A stretch of DNA of 64,000 nucleotides from Anagrus nilaparvatae (GCA_022575985.1 JAKSXM010000272.1:2418001-2482000), one strand, 5' to 3'; counted from the stretch's first letter, positions 9,758 to 20,634 are shown. The notes: generated by a model from the letters alone, not told the origin. Made by a program: numbers and translations.

Positions 9758-11060
9758 TGGTTTATTAAAATATAGAAAAAATGAAAATTTTTCTTGAAGT
9801 GGGAGTCAGGCCTTGATAACAACAAAAACTTGGAATAATTTAAGTTTATGGACTTAAGCATAATTTTTATTTCAGGATTTATTGTAATTTCGGTTTTTGG
9901 ATTTATTACTGTTATGAGTGAACATGTTCCATGCTCGTTGGTTGTGTAGTTACACAAACCGGTTATAAATTTTTTTTAAAATTATTTCACATGGTGTCAT
10001 TATGAGCTTTAATCTATTATTTTAATAAAAATTTGCTCCTTAAGTAAGCTATTTGTCTTTTTTCATGACGACCATTCGTACGCCATCTTTTTCAATTTAA
10101 TTTGTTTAACCACTCACTGCGGTCAAGCATAAATATTCTAGAAAAAACGTATTCAATAAAATCAATTTTATTATTTTTTAAAATGCTCATATTTTTAATG
10201 ACAATGGACTATTAAATTTTTCAAAAAAAATTTTTCCAGATTTTTCTGGCAAGGATCGCTAATTGTAGTATGCCGAAAGGGTATCCTACAGTAATTAATT
10301 ATGTTTTCCTACTTTCGATCGCTTTTTCCTAACTGCCTAATATCCTTATCGAACCAAGGGTATCTAGCCCTTGGACTTCAAAGGGTTTAAGTAATTAGCA
10401 AGGCTGTGCCTCTAATATTGGTTGACGCACATATGCGTCTGAAGCTGATGAATGTCTAGGATTTCTTAGCATAAATAATAACATTAATTTATTAGATCAA
10501 CGTGAAAATTTATTGAGTGTGCTTATAGATACAAAGAGGTTGCTCTTCGAGAAATCCCAATTAAGTATTGAGTGATGTGCGAACGCTCTATATACTTTTC
10601 TCAAGTCAGGTACACACCTTTGAGATTTTTACATAAAAAATTTTTTCTATAAGCTTCTGAGAGCCTCTAGAAAGAATTTCACTTTTCGCGCGCGTTCGTT
10701 ATTTTATAATATTTAAGTTTTTATATTATTTAAATATTTTAATTATTTTTATTACATATTTTTATGACTATAAACATATTTTACATTAATCCTTTTTAAT
10801 TTAATTATTCAATTTTTTATTTATCATTAACGATCATTTCGAACAAACATTATCTTATATTTCAAAGATATATAAGGCATTTTAATACCATTAATTTTAT
10901 TTAAAATTTTTTACAATTTTAAATAAATTATTAAAATTTTAGTTCCTCATAGAGGAACAAGAGGAACGAAAAAATGCAAGTAAGTAAAATTATATGGTTT
11001 TTCGCATGCATTATTCATAAATATTTGCATATCTTAGGGATCTAGGCATTTGGTGCGTTA
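9758..11060. other. AT-rich region with one dispersed repeat copy
   Basis: No gene seen. It contains, at about 9905-9970, a copy of a dispersed motif (GAACATGTTCCATG followed by TTACACAAACCGGTTATAA) that recurs near 31612 and 38853. It also contains a 17-bp palindrome GTTCCTCATAGAGGAAC at 10942-10958, related to the one at 53413. A slightly less AT-rich stretch at 10250-10620 has no coding sign that I can support. Confidence 0.5.
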
Positions 11061-11064
11061 CAAT

Positions 11065-11175
11065 ATTGTCTGGTAGCTAGTTTTTGAGATCATTAATGTA
11101 AGGCAAAACAGCAAGGGACCAAGCACCGTATCCTGAGGTACTCCAAGATTGACACTAAGAGGGTCCTTAAACAAG
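11065..11175 (-). pseudogene. Non-LTR retrotransposon RT fragment (Jockey-like)
   Basis: Read on the minus strand the bases encode a block close to GVPQGTVLGPLLF followed by an INDL-like stretch, the conserved RT motif B region of Jockey-type LINEs. Only about 35 codons survive, with a substitution of the second Gly in the motif and a frame break after it. It is a short relic with no recognisable ends. Confidence 0.65.
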
Positions 11176-11499
11176 GTGACTAGTCGAATCGACTTCGGAA
11201 TTTTCGTTCTAATAAGGGTCGGTACGACGTCGAAAATTAGTCGAAAATTTATCGAGTTAAACTAAATAAATAAATTTAAAAAAAAGTTAAAATTTTATAA
11301 AATAAACATATTCTAACGCATTTTCTCGCTACTAACTCCAAAAATTGTATACATCCCGTACGTAAAAAGCTTGTACAAACGTTATACGTGCACAAAACGA
11401 CACACACTTTGTACAGCGCTTTGTGCACAAAATCGTGAATTTTGTGCACAAAGAAAATAGAACAGAATTTTTTTAAATATTTATCCTGGGGCAATAAAA

Positions 11500-12127
11500 T
11501 GTACTCCCAGGGGTAAAATATATCCTTGGGGAGCGAATGAGAATTTGGGGATGTAATGCGAATAGCCTTCCCCCCTCCGTTAAAGAATATTTTTGTGATA
11601 AGAAAACTCTTGACGAGAGTTCATTCAGAGAAGGAAACATGTAAATGAGTAAGCATTGTAAGTATGGGTAATAAATTAACTCAAAAGGGTGAAATGCCCC
11701 CCCCCGCGATGTGAAGTGTATTTCAGGGAGTAAATGTAATTATGCCAATTAAAATAAAGCAACGGTAGGAAAAATATGATTCCATGACTTCAGTGTCTGG
11801 AAAATTCAGCTTGCATGAAAATTAAACTTTAAGTGTTCAAATGGGCCCCCTTGGGGTAAAAATATGATCTAGGTAGTAAACAGAGTTTTGCCATTAAAAG
11901 TGGACTTGTGGCCGAAAAATACGATCCAATGGCAAAATGTTTAGCCTAGGTGAAAATTAATCTTGGGGGGGGGGGGCAAGTGGGCTTCCTTTGGAACGAA
12001 ATTGTAATCTGTGGCATAAAAAAGGTTTTGCTTTTAAAAATGAATTTATGACTAGTAAAGTATGATTCAGTGACTAGAAAATTCAGTATGCATAAAAATT
12101 GAACTTTAAGGGGTCAAATGGGCAATC
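11500..12127. repeat. Degenerate repeats related to the neighbouring hairpin
   Basis: Variants of a unit with GACTAGAAAATTCAGC, a variable stretch and TTGAACTTTAAGGGGTCAAA appear at about 11770-11850 and 12040-12125, and again in both orientations in the arms of the hairpin at 12865-13780. There are short poly-C and poly-G runs (about 11698 and 11966). No gene seen. Confidence 0.55.
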
Positions 12128-12131
12128 TTAA

Positions 12132-12860
12132 GGGGTCCTGCGCTTTCAAATGCTATAAATTCGAGGAAAGTTTGAGTGGTCATAAAAAAAAAACTGCTTA
12201 AGCTTTTTGAAAAATTCTTTTTTTATTGTTTTCGTACATTCTTATGCAACCTTCCTATTTTTTTTTTTAAATTTTTATGTACATTAAGTACCTGAAAGAT
12301 GGCACTGAATGAAGCGATGAAAAAAAAATAAAAAAAGTTGTCCGACTGATTCAGCCGCCCAGGTTCATCTTAAAAAAAAAAAAAAAAACTCATGTTTTTC
12401 TGCATGCCCTAAACTTGGCATTAAACTAGGGAAAAGGAAAAATATTGAAAATTAAAAAAGTTACACTAAAAATAAAAAAAGTTGTCAAAATCACCCTCGT
12501 TTTCGGACACTCTCCCCCCTGTGAAATTTTTAATAATAGCCCAATTAACTTTTCCGTAGTTTAATGCCATCTTAATTAGATAATAAAAAGATTAAAAAAA
12601 AAAAAAATCAAATCGCAGGAGTAGTTTTCTCTCAATCAGTCGGACAAATTTAAAAAAGTAGGTTTCGAGATAAACGCGTTTAAAGTTTTTTTGTATGTAT
12701 AATATACGTTATATTTTTGATAGAATTTCTTCTTTAGAATTTTTTTTATTCAACATATCGACATAAAACCTTTTTTATCATAATTTTGAATATTTTTTTT
12801 ATAATATGAGAAGAAAAAAAAAAATTTGAATATCGGAAAAAATTGAAAGCGCAGGACCCC
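12132..12860. mobile_element. TTAA-inserted TIR element (MITE)
   Basis: Terminal inverted repeats GGGGTCCTGCGCTTTCAA at 12132 and its exact complement ending at 12860 are flanked on both sides by TTAA (12128-12131 and 12861-12864). TTAA duplication is the signature of piggyBac and Kolobok superfamilies; which one is not decided. Internal complementary blocks (GTCCGACTGATT and AATCAGTCGGAC; GGCATTAAACTAGGG and its mate) make the 729-bp unit largely self-complementary. No transposase ORF. Confidence 0.88.
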
Positions 12861-12864
12861 TTAA

Positions 12865-13780
12865 ACTCTGTTTTCTCCCTAGATTAGAATTTTACCTTAA
12901 TGGGCAATTTTCTTCCATAAAGTTCAATTTTCATGCAAGCTGAATTTTTTAGTCACTGAATCATACTTTCCTAGTCAGTGAAAATATTTCTAAAACGTAA
13001 AAATGCACTCTGAAATTAATTGCAATGGATAATATTCTTAGATTATTTTTCATTTTAGAACTTATTTGCACATGTAATCAAAAGTTAAATTTCATATTAA
13101 AGTATACATAAAATTTTTTTAATTTACCTATAATTATAAGTATAATTTGAAATAATTTTTAATTAATTTGATTTTCAATAAAAATCATAGCAAAAATACA
13201 AAACCGAACAAGTCGATTCTGTAATATAATAACTATCTTACAAGGTATTATATATGCTGTTAGAAGATCATTTTATTTATGACTTTAAAAAAAGCCATCT
13301 ACTTTAGACAAAATGAACTAATTTAGATGATTCATAGGTGGCGAATACTATTTTTCTCAATTCATAAATAAAATAATCTTCTAACTGCATATAAGACCAT
13401 GTAAGATAGTTATTATATTACAGAATCGACTTGTTCGGTTTTGTATTTTTGCTATGATTTTCATTGAAAATCAAATTAAAAATTGTTTCAAATTATACTT
13501 ATAATTATAAGTAAATTGAAAAAATTTTCTGTATACTTATATGAATTTAACTTTTGATTACATGTGCAAATAAGTTCTAAAATGAAAAATAATCTAAGAA
13601 TATTATCTATTGCAATTAATTTCAGAGTGTATTTTTACGTTTTAGAAACATTTTCACTGACTAGAAAAGTATGATTCAGTGACTAGAAAATTCGGCTTAC
13701 ATCAAAATTGAACTTTATGGAAGAAAATTGCCCGTTTCTCGGTAAAATTCTAATTTAATGGAAAAACAGAGTTTTGCCAT
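12865..13780. repeat. Large hairpin (fold-back) repeat
   Basis: The arms 12865-13310 and 13320-13780 are complementary over several hundred bases. Examples are ACTAACTATCTTACA-type and AGTCGATTCTGTAATATA blocks and their mates, the outermost being AAACTCTGTTTTC against GAAAAACAGAGTTTTG. The hairpin directly abuts the right TTAA of the previous element, and its outer arm sequence resembles the repeats at 11770-12125. The TTAA element therefore probably landed inside a larger repeat unit. Confidence 0.75.
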
Positions 13781-13795
13781 CTGTTTACACTACAG

Positions 13796-13843
13796 CAGCG
13801 GCGGATCCAGCGGGGGGCGAAGGGGGCGATCGCCCCCCCCCCC
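13796..13843 (+). repeat. Left terminal inverted repeat of hAT element
   Basis: CAGCGGCGGATCCAG followed by GC-rich runs stands out from about 70% AT surroundings. It matches the usual hAT pattern of C-A-G at the tip. Without the right end the 8-bp target duplication cannot be confirmed. Confidence 0.65.
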
Positions 13844-14373
13844 AAGGAAGTGAAAATTATAAAATTTCAATATTATTTTATCTAATTTTTAATATATACA
13901 TGAATATATAAAATTTACTTTTTCATCATTTATTATTAAAAAATTAAAATGTAGACTCTCTTTATGGTATGTATAGATATAGTTATACACTGCAGGTATA
14001 CTTTACAATATTTTATGGTAAAGTTATTTATTGTCTTTAATAACTTTATTCTTGAAAATAAAAATAACAGTAAGTTTTTTGTTTATAAAGAATTTTACAA
14101 TTTTTATTAGGACAGCTGATCTTTTTTAAATCTATAAAAATAGATTTTGTAATATATTTTTTATTTTTTTAAAATAATTTTACAACCGTAATATAAAAAA
14201 AGTATGCATAAATTAAAAGTTCACGATGGATCTTTTTGTATACACCGCGGTGATATAACTCTTTCACTGCGTTATACACAAATATATTTTTCGTATGAAG
14301 CAGTAAATTTTTTTTTTTCTTTTTACATTTTATTTTGATTCTTTAAATTATTTTATGATTTAATATTAAATTA

Positions 14374-14405
<32 letters not shown>

Positions 14406-15276
14406 GACCTATTATTTTCTAAAGTACTACACCAAATAAAATAATATAAATATGATATATTTTATGTATTTATTTTTTATATTTAGATTTTTTTTTTAAG
14501 TTTGATCCTTACCGATTTAATAATATAATTTCTGGTAAAGTTTACGTAAGATCTATTTGAACAAAATTTTTTTTATATGATGCTTGTTTTACAACTGATT
14601 TTATAGATTTATATTTTATCATTATTATAATTATATTACTAACACATAAGTATAGGTATATAAATATGTTTTTATATTTTAATTCTGACCCCTAAATTTT
14701 TTTACGATTTTTCTGTTAATTTTTGTGTATAGAAATTTTACAACATTTCCTTTTTTATAAAAAATTTACAACACATTAAAAATACTTAATTTTTTTTAAG
14801 TCTTAAATTTAGTATCGTGTTTGAATTGAGGCTCATCACATCATTTAAAATAGTGTTGTTTAATAAAAATTATTTGTAGTTAAGCTTTAAAAATTTTATT
14901 AAAAGTCAAGTTTTTTCAGTGTTAGTTAAAAATATTTTTTAATTATAATAAGCTGAATTTTACTAAAGTTTATTTTTTTGAATTTATTAAATTAGTTATG
15001 GTAATTTATAATACTATTTTTCAAATATTTTTTTCAATTTTTGAAACAGGTGAAATATTTTTTTTTTTAATTTTTAGGCTTCAAATTCAATAAAAATGAA
15101 AAGAAAAAGTCAGGGAAATTTAGACTCATTTTTTTCTTTTACGCCAAAAAAGTCAAATATGGAATGAAATAATGCGATATTTAATATTTAACTTTATTTA
15201 ATAGGTTACATTATATATATATATTTTATATTATTAGGACCCCGACGTATCATTAAGCTTAAAACGAAAAAATCTT
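13844..15276. other. AT-rich 5' non-coding part of the hAT element
   Basis: No ORF recognised. It contains a (TTA)n microsatellite at about 14377-14404 and long T-runs. It presumably holds the promoter and leader of the transposase; a short upstream open stretch at 15096-15165 (MKRKSQGNLDSFFSF) ends before the main ORF. Confidence 0.5.
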
Positions 15277-16329
15277 ATGACTGTTGACTCTTTATTTCAT
15301 TGTAGTCCAAAAAGGAAATTTATTGAGAAAGTCAACACTGAGAAAATTTCAGAAAAATCTTTTTCAGAGAACTCTTGCAACTCTATAGAAAAAAATGACT
15401 TAAATTCAAAAACTTCCCAAGATTGCATTCAAGTTGAAGGAAATTCAGTAAATTCTAAATCTGATTCCCTTAATTTACAGACCGATGACGGTATGAAATA
15501 TGACATAGGTGTTTTTATTAAAAACAAGCAATTCGATGATAACGGGAAAAAAAATATTATATTAAACCATTGGAGACCTCCTGCAAATGACCTATTTCCG
15601 GTTTCAAAACATTTAAAAAAAGGCAAAACTGAACTTCGAAAGGCAAACCATAATTACCTTAATAAATATGATTGGCTAGTTCTTTCTCACGTAGATCAGG
15701 GGCTTTATTGTAAATATTGCCCACTTTTTGTCAATAATGCACTCGGTGGTAACATGCCGTTGAAAGTTTTAGTAACTGAACCCTTAAGAGCTTTTGCTAA
15801 GTTAGCAGGGAAAGATGGATACCTTGAAAAACATGCAAATAATCAGTATCATAAAAACGCCGTACGGGCAGCTGAAAGCTTTTTGGCTGCAGAAAAAGAA
15901 CCAGAGAAGTGCGTATTAAATATTATAAATTCAAAAAGGATTCAAGAAGTTAAAGAAAATCGTGAACGATTAAAGCCAATTGTGGATTCAATTATTTACT
16001 TAGGGCAAAATAATATTGCTTTTCGGGGACATAGAGATGATGGGAAATTGGATTTAGAAAAATCTAGAGGACATGAAGTTAATTTCCGAAAGCTCCTTAA
16101 GCTTTTGGTAAAAAGAGGAGATATTCAGTTAAAAAAACATCTTGAAAACTGCTCTTCTCGAGCTACGTATATTAGTAAAACAACGCAAAATGAAATTATA
16201 GAAACATGCGGAGAAGTAATTTTAGAGGAGCTTTTAAAAGATGTGCAAAAAAGTATATATTACAGTATAATTTTCGATGAAACAACTCATGTTTCAGTCT
16301 CATGTTTCTCAACTATCTTTAATTATTAG
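15277..16329 (+). CDS. hAT transposase, N-terminal part (TTF zinc finger, DUF4371 start)
   Basis: This ORF encodes the DNA-binding N-terminus of a ZMYM1-like hAT transposase. After about 75 variable residues comes HWRPPANDLFPVSK, then the TTF-type zinc-finger region with CKYCPLFV and KHANNQYHKNA. The RNase H-like catalytic fold begins near the end with YYSIIFDETTHVSVS, which carries the first catalytic Asp. The frame is lost directly after it. The start used is a weak, non-ATG-like upstream codon context; the nearest ATG is at 15277 and gives 350 codons. The catalytic core continues in the overlapping frame at 16277. Confidence 0.88.
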   Translation: MTVDSLFHCSPKRKFIEKVNTEKISEKSFSENSCNSIEKNDLNSKTSQDCIQVEGNSVNSKSDSLNLQTDDGMKYDIGVFIKNKQFDDNGKKNIILNHWRPPANDLFPVSKHLKKGKTELRKANHNYLNKYDWLVLSHVDQGLYCKYCPLFVNNALGGNMPLKVLVTEPLRAFAKLAGKDGYLEKHANNQYHKNAVRAAESFLAAEKEPEKCVLNIINSKRIQEVKENRERLKPIVDSIIYLGQNNIAFRGHRDDGKLDLEKSRGHEVNFRKLLKLLVKRGDIQLKKHLENCSSRATYISKTTQNEIIETCGEVILEELLKDVQKSIYYSIIFDETTHVSVSCFSTIFNY

Positions 16330-17905
16330 GTATGTAACTAGTGACATAGAAGTAAAAGAAATATTTGTAAAATTCTTGGACGTTTTTGATGAACTGTCAA
16401 GTCAAAATGTAGCCGAAAAAGAAAGTTCTTCTGCGGAACTCAAAAAGCCTGAATGTAATGAGAAAGCAAGTACTCTTGATAATTTAAAATTATCAAATAA
16501 TGATAAAAAAAAGAGTTCATCTAAAAATCTAAAAATTTCAAATAGTGATGAAAAAACGAATTCTTCTGAGGAGCTAAGAATGTCAGGAGAAAATTTAGGC
16601 AATTTAGTTTTGAATATTCTTGAGGAGTTTAATTTAAATATAGATAATTGTGTAGGGATTTCGACTGATGGTTGCTCAGTTATGACTTCTAAAATTCGTG
16701 GTGCTGTAGTCACCATTCAAAAAAAAGCTAAAAATGCCGTTTTCGTACCATGTCATAATCATGCTCTCAATCTATCAATTTCGCAATCAAGTAATATTCG
16801 CTCAATTTGGAATAGTGTATTTTTAATGAAAGAAACTATAGCTTTTTTCACAGCTTCAGCTAAACGTAATGATGTATTAAAAGCCAATGTTGGACATCAG
16901 TTAGAAGGTTTGTGTGAAACTCGGTGGATAGAACGTCATGACGGTGTATCGCAATTTCGGTCAGAATTACCAAAAATTATTCTAGCCCTTGATGAAATAG
17001 CCCTCTGGGAAGATTCTGCTACGGCATTTCAGGCCAAATCACTAATTACAAATTTATGCGAAAGCGGTTTTTTAGTTTCTTTATATTGCCTTCACGATGT
17101 TTTATCGTGTACAGAAACTTTAAGTAGATATTTTCAAACAATAAATATTGATTTGTATGATGCACATGATTTATTAAAATTTGCAAAAAAAACGTTAGCT
17201 AGAAAAAGGGAGCAAGCTGACATAAGATTCAGTAGTTTATTATATGAAATTGAAGATGTTGCTAGAGAACTCGGAACAGAAATAAAAATGCCTCGTCTAG
17301 TTCGCAGACAAATGCATCGGGAAAACCACGAAGCAAATAATAAAGAAGAATATTTTCGAAGGTCAGTTTATATCCCTTTATTAGAACATGTCATTGTAGA
17401 TTTAAATAATCGTTTTTCTGATGATACTTTAGATTTATATAATCTTTCTATTTTAATACCTGAGAATTTTGATAAACCTGATCTCGAAAATAAAATTCAT
17501 ATACTTGCTAAAAAATACGCTTGTTTTTTTAATAATGACATTAACTATTTTAAAACTAAGTTAAATAATGAATTAGAAATGTGGAAGGATAAATGGCAAA
17601 ATTCGCCTATATTAGAAAATCGTTCAGCTATTGAATTATTAAAAAATTGCAATCCTATACTTTATCCGCTTATTAATATTTTGCTAAAAATTTTAATAAC
17701 TTTACCTATCTCTGTTGCTTCTGCCGAAAGATCATTCTCTAGCTTAAAACGCATAAAAACTTGGCTTAGAACAAATATGTCCCAAGATCGTTTAAATGGC
17801 TTAGCTTTGATGAATATTTATAAAGATTTTATCATTGATACAGAGAATGTAATAGATAAATATGCAAAAAGAAAAAATAACTGGCGCTTAGAATTTACAT
17901 TATAA
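16277..17905 (+). CDS. hAT transposase, C-terminal part (DUF4371 and hATC dimerisation)
   Basis: Continuation of the transposase in the next frame. SHVSQLSLIIRYV is the expected sequence right after the first catalytic Asp, so a one-base indel near 16290-16310 split one gene in two. Next come a low-complexity insertion (residues about 50-105), NCVGISTDGCSVMTSKI with the second Asp region, CHNHALNLSI, LCETRWIERH, and near the end the hATC dimerisation block ISVASAERSFSSLKRIKTWL. Apart from the frameshift this part looks intact and full length. The insertion consists of four degenerate 15-residue repeats and is absent from the usual family layout. Confidence 0.9.
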   Translation: MKQLMFQSHVSQLSLIIRYVTSDIEVKEIFVKFLDVFDELSSQNVAEKESSSAELKKPECNEKASTLDNLKLSNNDKKKSSSKNLKISNSDEKTNSSEELRMSGENLGNLVLNILEEFNLNIDNCVGISTDGCSVMTSKIRGAVVTIQKKAKNAVFVPCHNHALNLSISQSSNIRSIWNSVFLMKETIAFFTASAKRNDVLKANVGHQLEGLCETRWIERHDGVSQFRSELPKIILALDEIALWEDSATAFQAKSLITNLCESGFLVSLYCLHDVLSCTETLSRYFQTINIDLYDAHDLLKFAKKTLARKREQADIRFSSLLYEIEDVARELGTEIKMPRLVRRQMHRENHEANNKEEYFRRSVYIPLLEHVIVDLNNRFSDDTLDLYNLSILIPENFDKPDLENKIHILAKKYACFFNNDINYFKTKLNNELEMWKDKWQNSPILENRSAIELLKNCNPILYPLINILLKILITLPISVASAERSFSSLKRIKTWLRTNMSQDRLNGLALMNIYKDFIIDTENVIDKYAKRKNNWRLEFTL

Positions 17906-18346
17906 AAATAATTTAAGTTGATTAAAATTATAAGTATTTTCTGTATTTTGCTATTTTTATTTTTCTAAACGAAAATCGATTGAATATTATTCATTATTCT
18001 AATACTTTTTTCGTAAATAAAAAACTTTTTATAAAATGAAGTGCAATAAATATAAAATTTATACATAATAATGTTTAATTATACTTATAACCATGAGTAA
18101 AAAATAATCAACATTAAATTTTATCCGAATTTTATTTAAAAGTCCAAAACTTTGTGTATTAAATTTTTTTTACTTAAATATATTATATATAATAATTAAA
18201 AGCTTTGTAGTTTAATTTATCATAATCCCTTTTCCTTTACTTTATTTTATTTTAATATTAAATAATACTTATAAACTATTATTGAAATAAAATATTCATT
18301 GTTGTAATTATCTTTATAAATAAATAATAACAACAACAACAATAAT
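17906..18346. other. 3' non-coding part of hAT element, AT-rich
   Basis: No ORF recognised. It ends in simple repeats (AAC)n and (AAT)n at about 18327-18350, next to the poly-T that marks the LINE tail. Confidence 0.5.
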
Positions 18347-19655
18347 AATAATTTTTTTTTTTTTTTTTTTTTTTTGCACTCGGGGCAGGGGGGTGAGAAG
18401 GCACTTACGCCCGAACAGAACCGGTATCTGAACAGTGTCGGACTCCAAGGGGCAAGGCACTCTGAAAAGACAGATGCCTTGCCCAAAGCATACCGAAAAA
18501 ACTCACCCCCCATTCTCTGCCTTATATAAGTCACACCCGGAACCGTTTATCACATTACATCGGGTTGACTTAGGCCATGTATCCTCTTTAATGAAGATCC
18601 TTTCTTTCGTTTGTCCTCTCATCCTGGAGGTTCCTTATTTCTCCTTCTTGTTATTTCTCCATGTCGTCAAATAGATATATACATAGGTTTATAAATGAAT
18701 AAATAAATAAATATATAAATAAATAAATAAATTAATATCCTTCTACGTCCTCCATTATCCCCCCATTGGTGCCGCGTGCAAGAACCGTGTATTTTGACTG
18801 CTCCTACACGCGGCTCCTAGTTAGGGTGTCGTCAATAACTTTTTTGTACGCAGAATCTCCTCCACGTACCTTGCCACGACGCTCCATAATTCCTCGTTCT
18901 GGAGCATTTTTTCGACTATGTTATCGGGTGTGACTTCTTCAACCTCTGCTTCCAGCGCTCTCCTTTTAGTTATCCAGCGGTCACAATCGAAAAACGTGTG
19001 ACGCGCGTCATCTCGTTTGTCGGGACAAAATACACATTCAGGGCTCACGACCTTACCCATCCTGAAGAGATAAGATTGGAAAAGCCCATGGCCACTGAGG
19101 AACTGTGTCAAGAAGTAGTTTACCTCTCCGTGCCCTCTCTGAGTCCAGAGCGCGACCTCTTTTATGAGGCGCCTGGTCCATGCACTTTCCACGCGGTTCT
19201 CCCAGACTGTTTGCCACGCCAACACTGTAGCTCTCCTAACATCCGCTTTAATATATTCTAGGTCTCTCTCATTTTTCCTTTCGTATGTAAGCTTGCGCTC
19301 TTTGGCAAGTAGCTGAATGGGAATATTTCCTGCGATAACAAGAACTGCCGCTTCCGAGACAGTCCTGTATGCGCAAGAAACCCTCAGAGCACCCTGCCTC
19401 TGCACTCTTATTATACCTTTCGAATATATATCCTTATACAGTGCCTCACTCCAAATCTCCGCTCCGTACAATAGGATGGAGTGAATTACGGACATTAGCA
19501 GCTTTCTCCTGTTGGACTTTGGTCCACTCATGTTCGACATCAGCCTGCTCAGGGCTAACGTCGTGGTACCTGCCTTCTTGACCCTTTGAGAAATATGTTC
19601 AAAATAGGTCCGCTTCGTATCCAAAACTATTCCAAGATATTTGGCGAATACTCCA
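18347..19655 (-). mobile_element. R1-like LINE, 5'-truncated
   Basis: On the minus strand: RT C-terminal coding region, a 3' UTR of about 450 bases and a poly-A tail (poly-T at about 18351-18375 on the plus strand). A (TAAA)n stretch at about 18690-18740 lies inside the UTR. A related copy at 46680-49530 shares the UTR block (plus-strand ACCGTTT, CACATTAC, GGCCAT). The 5' end stops abruptly at about 19650 against another repeat. Confidence 0.8.
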
Positions 19656-19660
19656 GTCAA
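18821..19660 (-). CDS. R1-like LINE ORF2, RT thumb and C-terminal zinc motif
   Basis: 279 codons of the C-terminal end of a type-1 (R1-like) retrotransposon polyprotein. It starts after the RT catalytic site with YLGIVLDTKRTYFEHI, continues with LLYGAEIWSEAL and IRVQRQGALRVSCAYRTVS, and ends with a cysteine-histidine motif CVFCPDKRDDARHTFFDC (C-x2-C-x7-H-x4-C), usual for this clade. No catalytic RT residues or endonuclease remain, so it is a dead 5'-truncated copy. The first few codons at 19645-19660 belong to the neighbouring repeat. Confidence 0.9.
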   Translation of the reverse strand: MTGVFAKYLGIVLDTKRTYFEHISQRVKKAGTTTLALSRLMSNMSGPKSNRRKLLMSVIHSILLYGAEIWSEALYKDIYSKGIIRVQRQGALRVSCAYRTVSEAAVLVIAGNIPIQLLAKERKLTYERKNERDLEYIKADVRRATVLAWQTVWENRVESAWTRRLIKEVALWTQRGHGEVNYFLTQFLSGHGLFQSYLFRMGKVVSPECVFCPDKRDDARHTFFDCDRWITKRRALEAEVEEVTPDNIVEKMLQNEELWSVVARYVEEILRTKKLLTTP

Positions 19661-19935
19661 AATACGGGTTTGGTTGTATTTTCACTGGCGTACACGAGAT
19701 TTGCTCTACTATAGGTTTTTTGGGTCGCTGAACATGAAAATCAGGGTCATTTGACAGAGAAATTGGGGCTTCACCCTTAAATTTGCAAAAACTACCCCCA
19801 AAAAGGGGTTTTTTTTACATATTTGCAATTTGAACGCTCAGATTGGCACCATACGGGTTTTTTGGGTCGCTGATCAAGAATTTCGACTCCTTTTTCACAA
19901 ATAATAAATATATCACCCCTAAATTGGCTAAACCA
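19650..19935. repeat. Dispersed repeat, family with TTTTTTGGGTCGCTGA
   Basis: Starts AGTCAAAATACGGGTT, holds TTTGCTCTACTATAGG, GGTTTTTTGGGTCGCTGA twice, and the complementary pair ACTACCCC/GGGG. Closely similar copies begin at about 26003 and 43440. It is probably a non-autonomous element; ends not resolved beyond the shared start. Confidence 0.65.
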
Positions 19936-20258
19936 AAGTCAGCAAAAACAAATTACGGGAAGTAAATTTGCATCTTAACATATATTTCCGCATTACATAA
20001 TGGATAATGGAACAAATGACTACTGCAAATATTGAAGCATGCTAGGTGCAAACATGGTTCGAACAGATTATCTTTATTTCTTTCTGTTGTAACAAATTTT
20101 ACAAAGACGTTACTCAACAAGATTTTCATACATCTCAGATAATGTCTGCAAAGCAGTCACAGTGTTACCTTGAGTTTGCCAATTTTTTTACCTCATAAAA
20201 ATTTTAAGAACTTACAATATCTATAAATATTTTTTTTGTGGCTAAAATTTTCTATTAC

Positions 20259-20348
20259 CTGTAACAATTCCATTAACTTTTATCTCCCAATTTCCAAAAT
20301 CACTCATATCAATTTCGTTAAATAATTCGTCTTGTTCATCCCCAAAAT
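20259..20348 (-). CDS. Exon of unidentified host gene (minus strand)
   Basis: 90 bases between an acceptor (TTGCTATAG) and a donor (ACAG|GTAATAG). It starts and ends in phase 1, matching the donor phase of the next exon upstream (20426). The codons include DEQDELFNEIDMSDFGNWEI, an acidic segment. If the donor is not used the frame stops six codons later, so this may be the last coding exon; an AATAAA-type signal follows on the minus strand near 20075. I do not recognise the protein. Confidence 0.6.
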
Positions 20349-20425
20349 CTATAGCAACGTATACATAAAAAAGTAAATAAAAGTTTTGTTGCAAAAAAAA
20401 AAAATATATTCATTCCATTACTCAC

Positions 20426-20630
20426 TTTTTATTTCGTTCAGTTTTTCTACCAATGAACCAAAAAATGCAGTTTCCGCTTGACCACTTTTTTTCAATAAAC
20501 TGACCAAAAAAACAAGCATAAATGTATCATTTCCACATATCAATAACCCACGTCTATAAATAAGCTGTAAGATTCGAAGCTTACAATGAATCAAAAGGAG
20601 TAAAATTTTCCTGCGAATAACATCAAATGA
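20426..20630 (-). CDS. Host-gene exon, 3' half, interrupted by solo LTR
   Basis: Minus-strand coding segment ending at a donor AAAA|GTGAGT in phase 1. The codons (for example LIYRRGLLICGNDTFMLVFL and SGQAETAFFGSLVEKLNEI) look like a helical protein. Its 5' edge at 20630 is exactly the edge of the CTTA target duplication of the solo LTR at 20635-21549. With the LTR and one CTTA removed, the frame joins without a stop to the segment at 21550-21738, giving one exon of 394 bases whose phases (0 at the start, 1 at the end) agree with both neighbouring exons. No family recognised. Confidence 0.7.
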
Positions 20631-20634
20631 CTTA

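Larger units (their letters stand above)
13796..18346 (+). mobile_element. hAT DNA transposon with transposase remnant
   Basis: The left end, CAGCGGCGGATCCAGCGGGG, followed by a G-run and C-run (AAGGGGGCGATCGCCCCCC), is typical of hAT elements whose transposases resemble ZMYM1/TTF-type zinc-finger proteins. The transposase lies at 15277-17905. The matching right terminal repeat is not seen before the poly-T at about 18351, where an R1-like LINE tail begins, so the right end is lost or was replaced. Confidence 0.75.

Noticed and set aside
18998..19581. Plus-strand ORFs of 87 and 70 codons.
   Set aside because: Antisense shadows of the R1-like ORF2 at 18821-19660.
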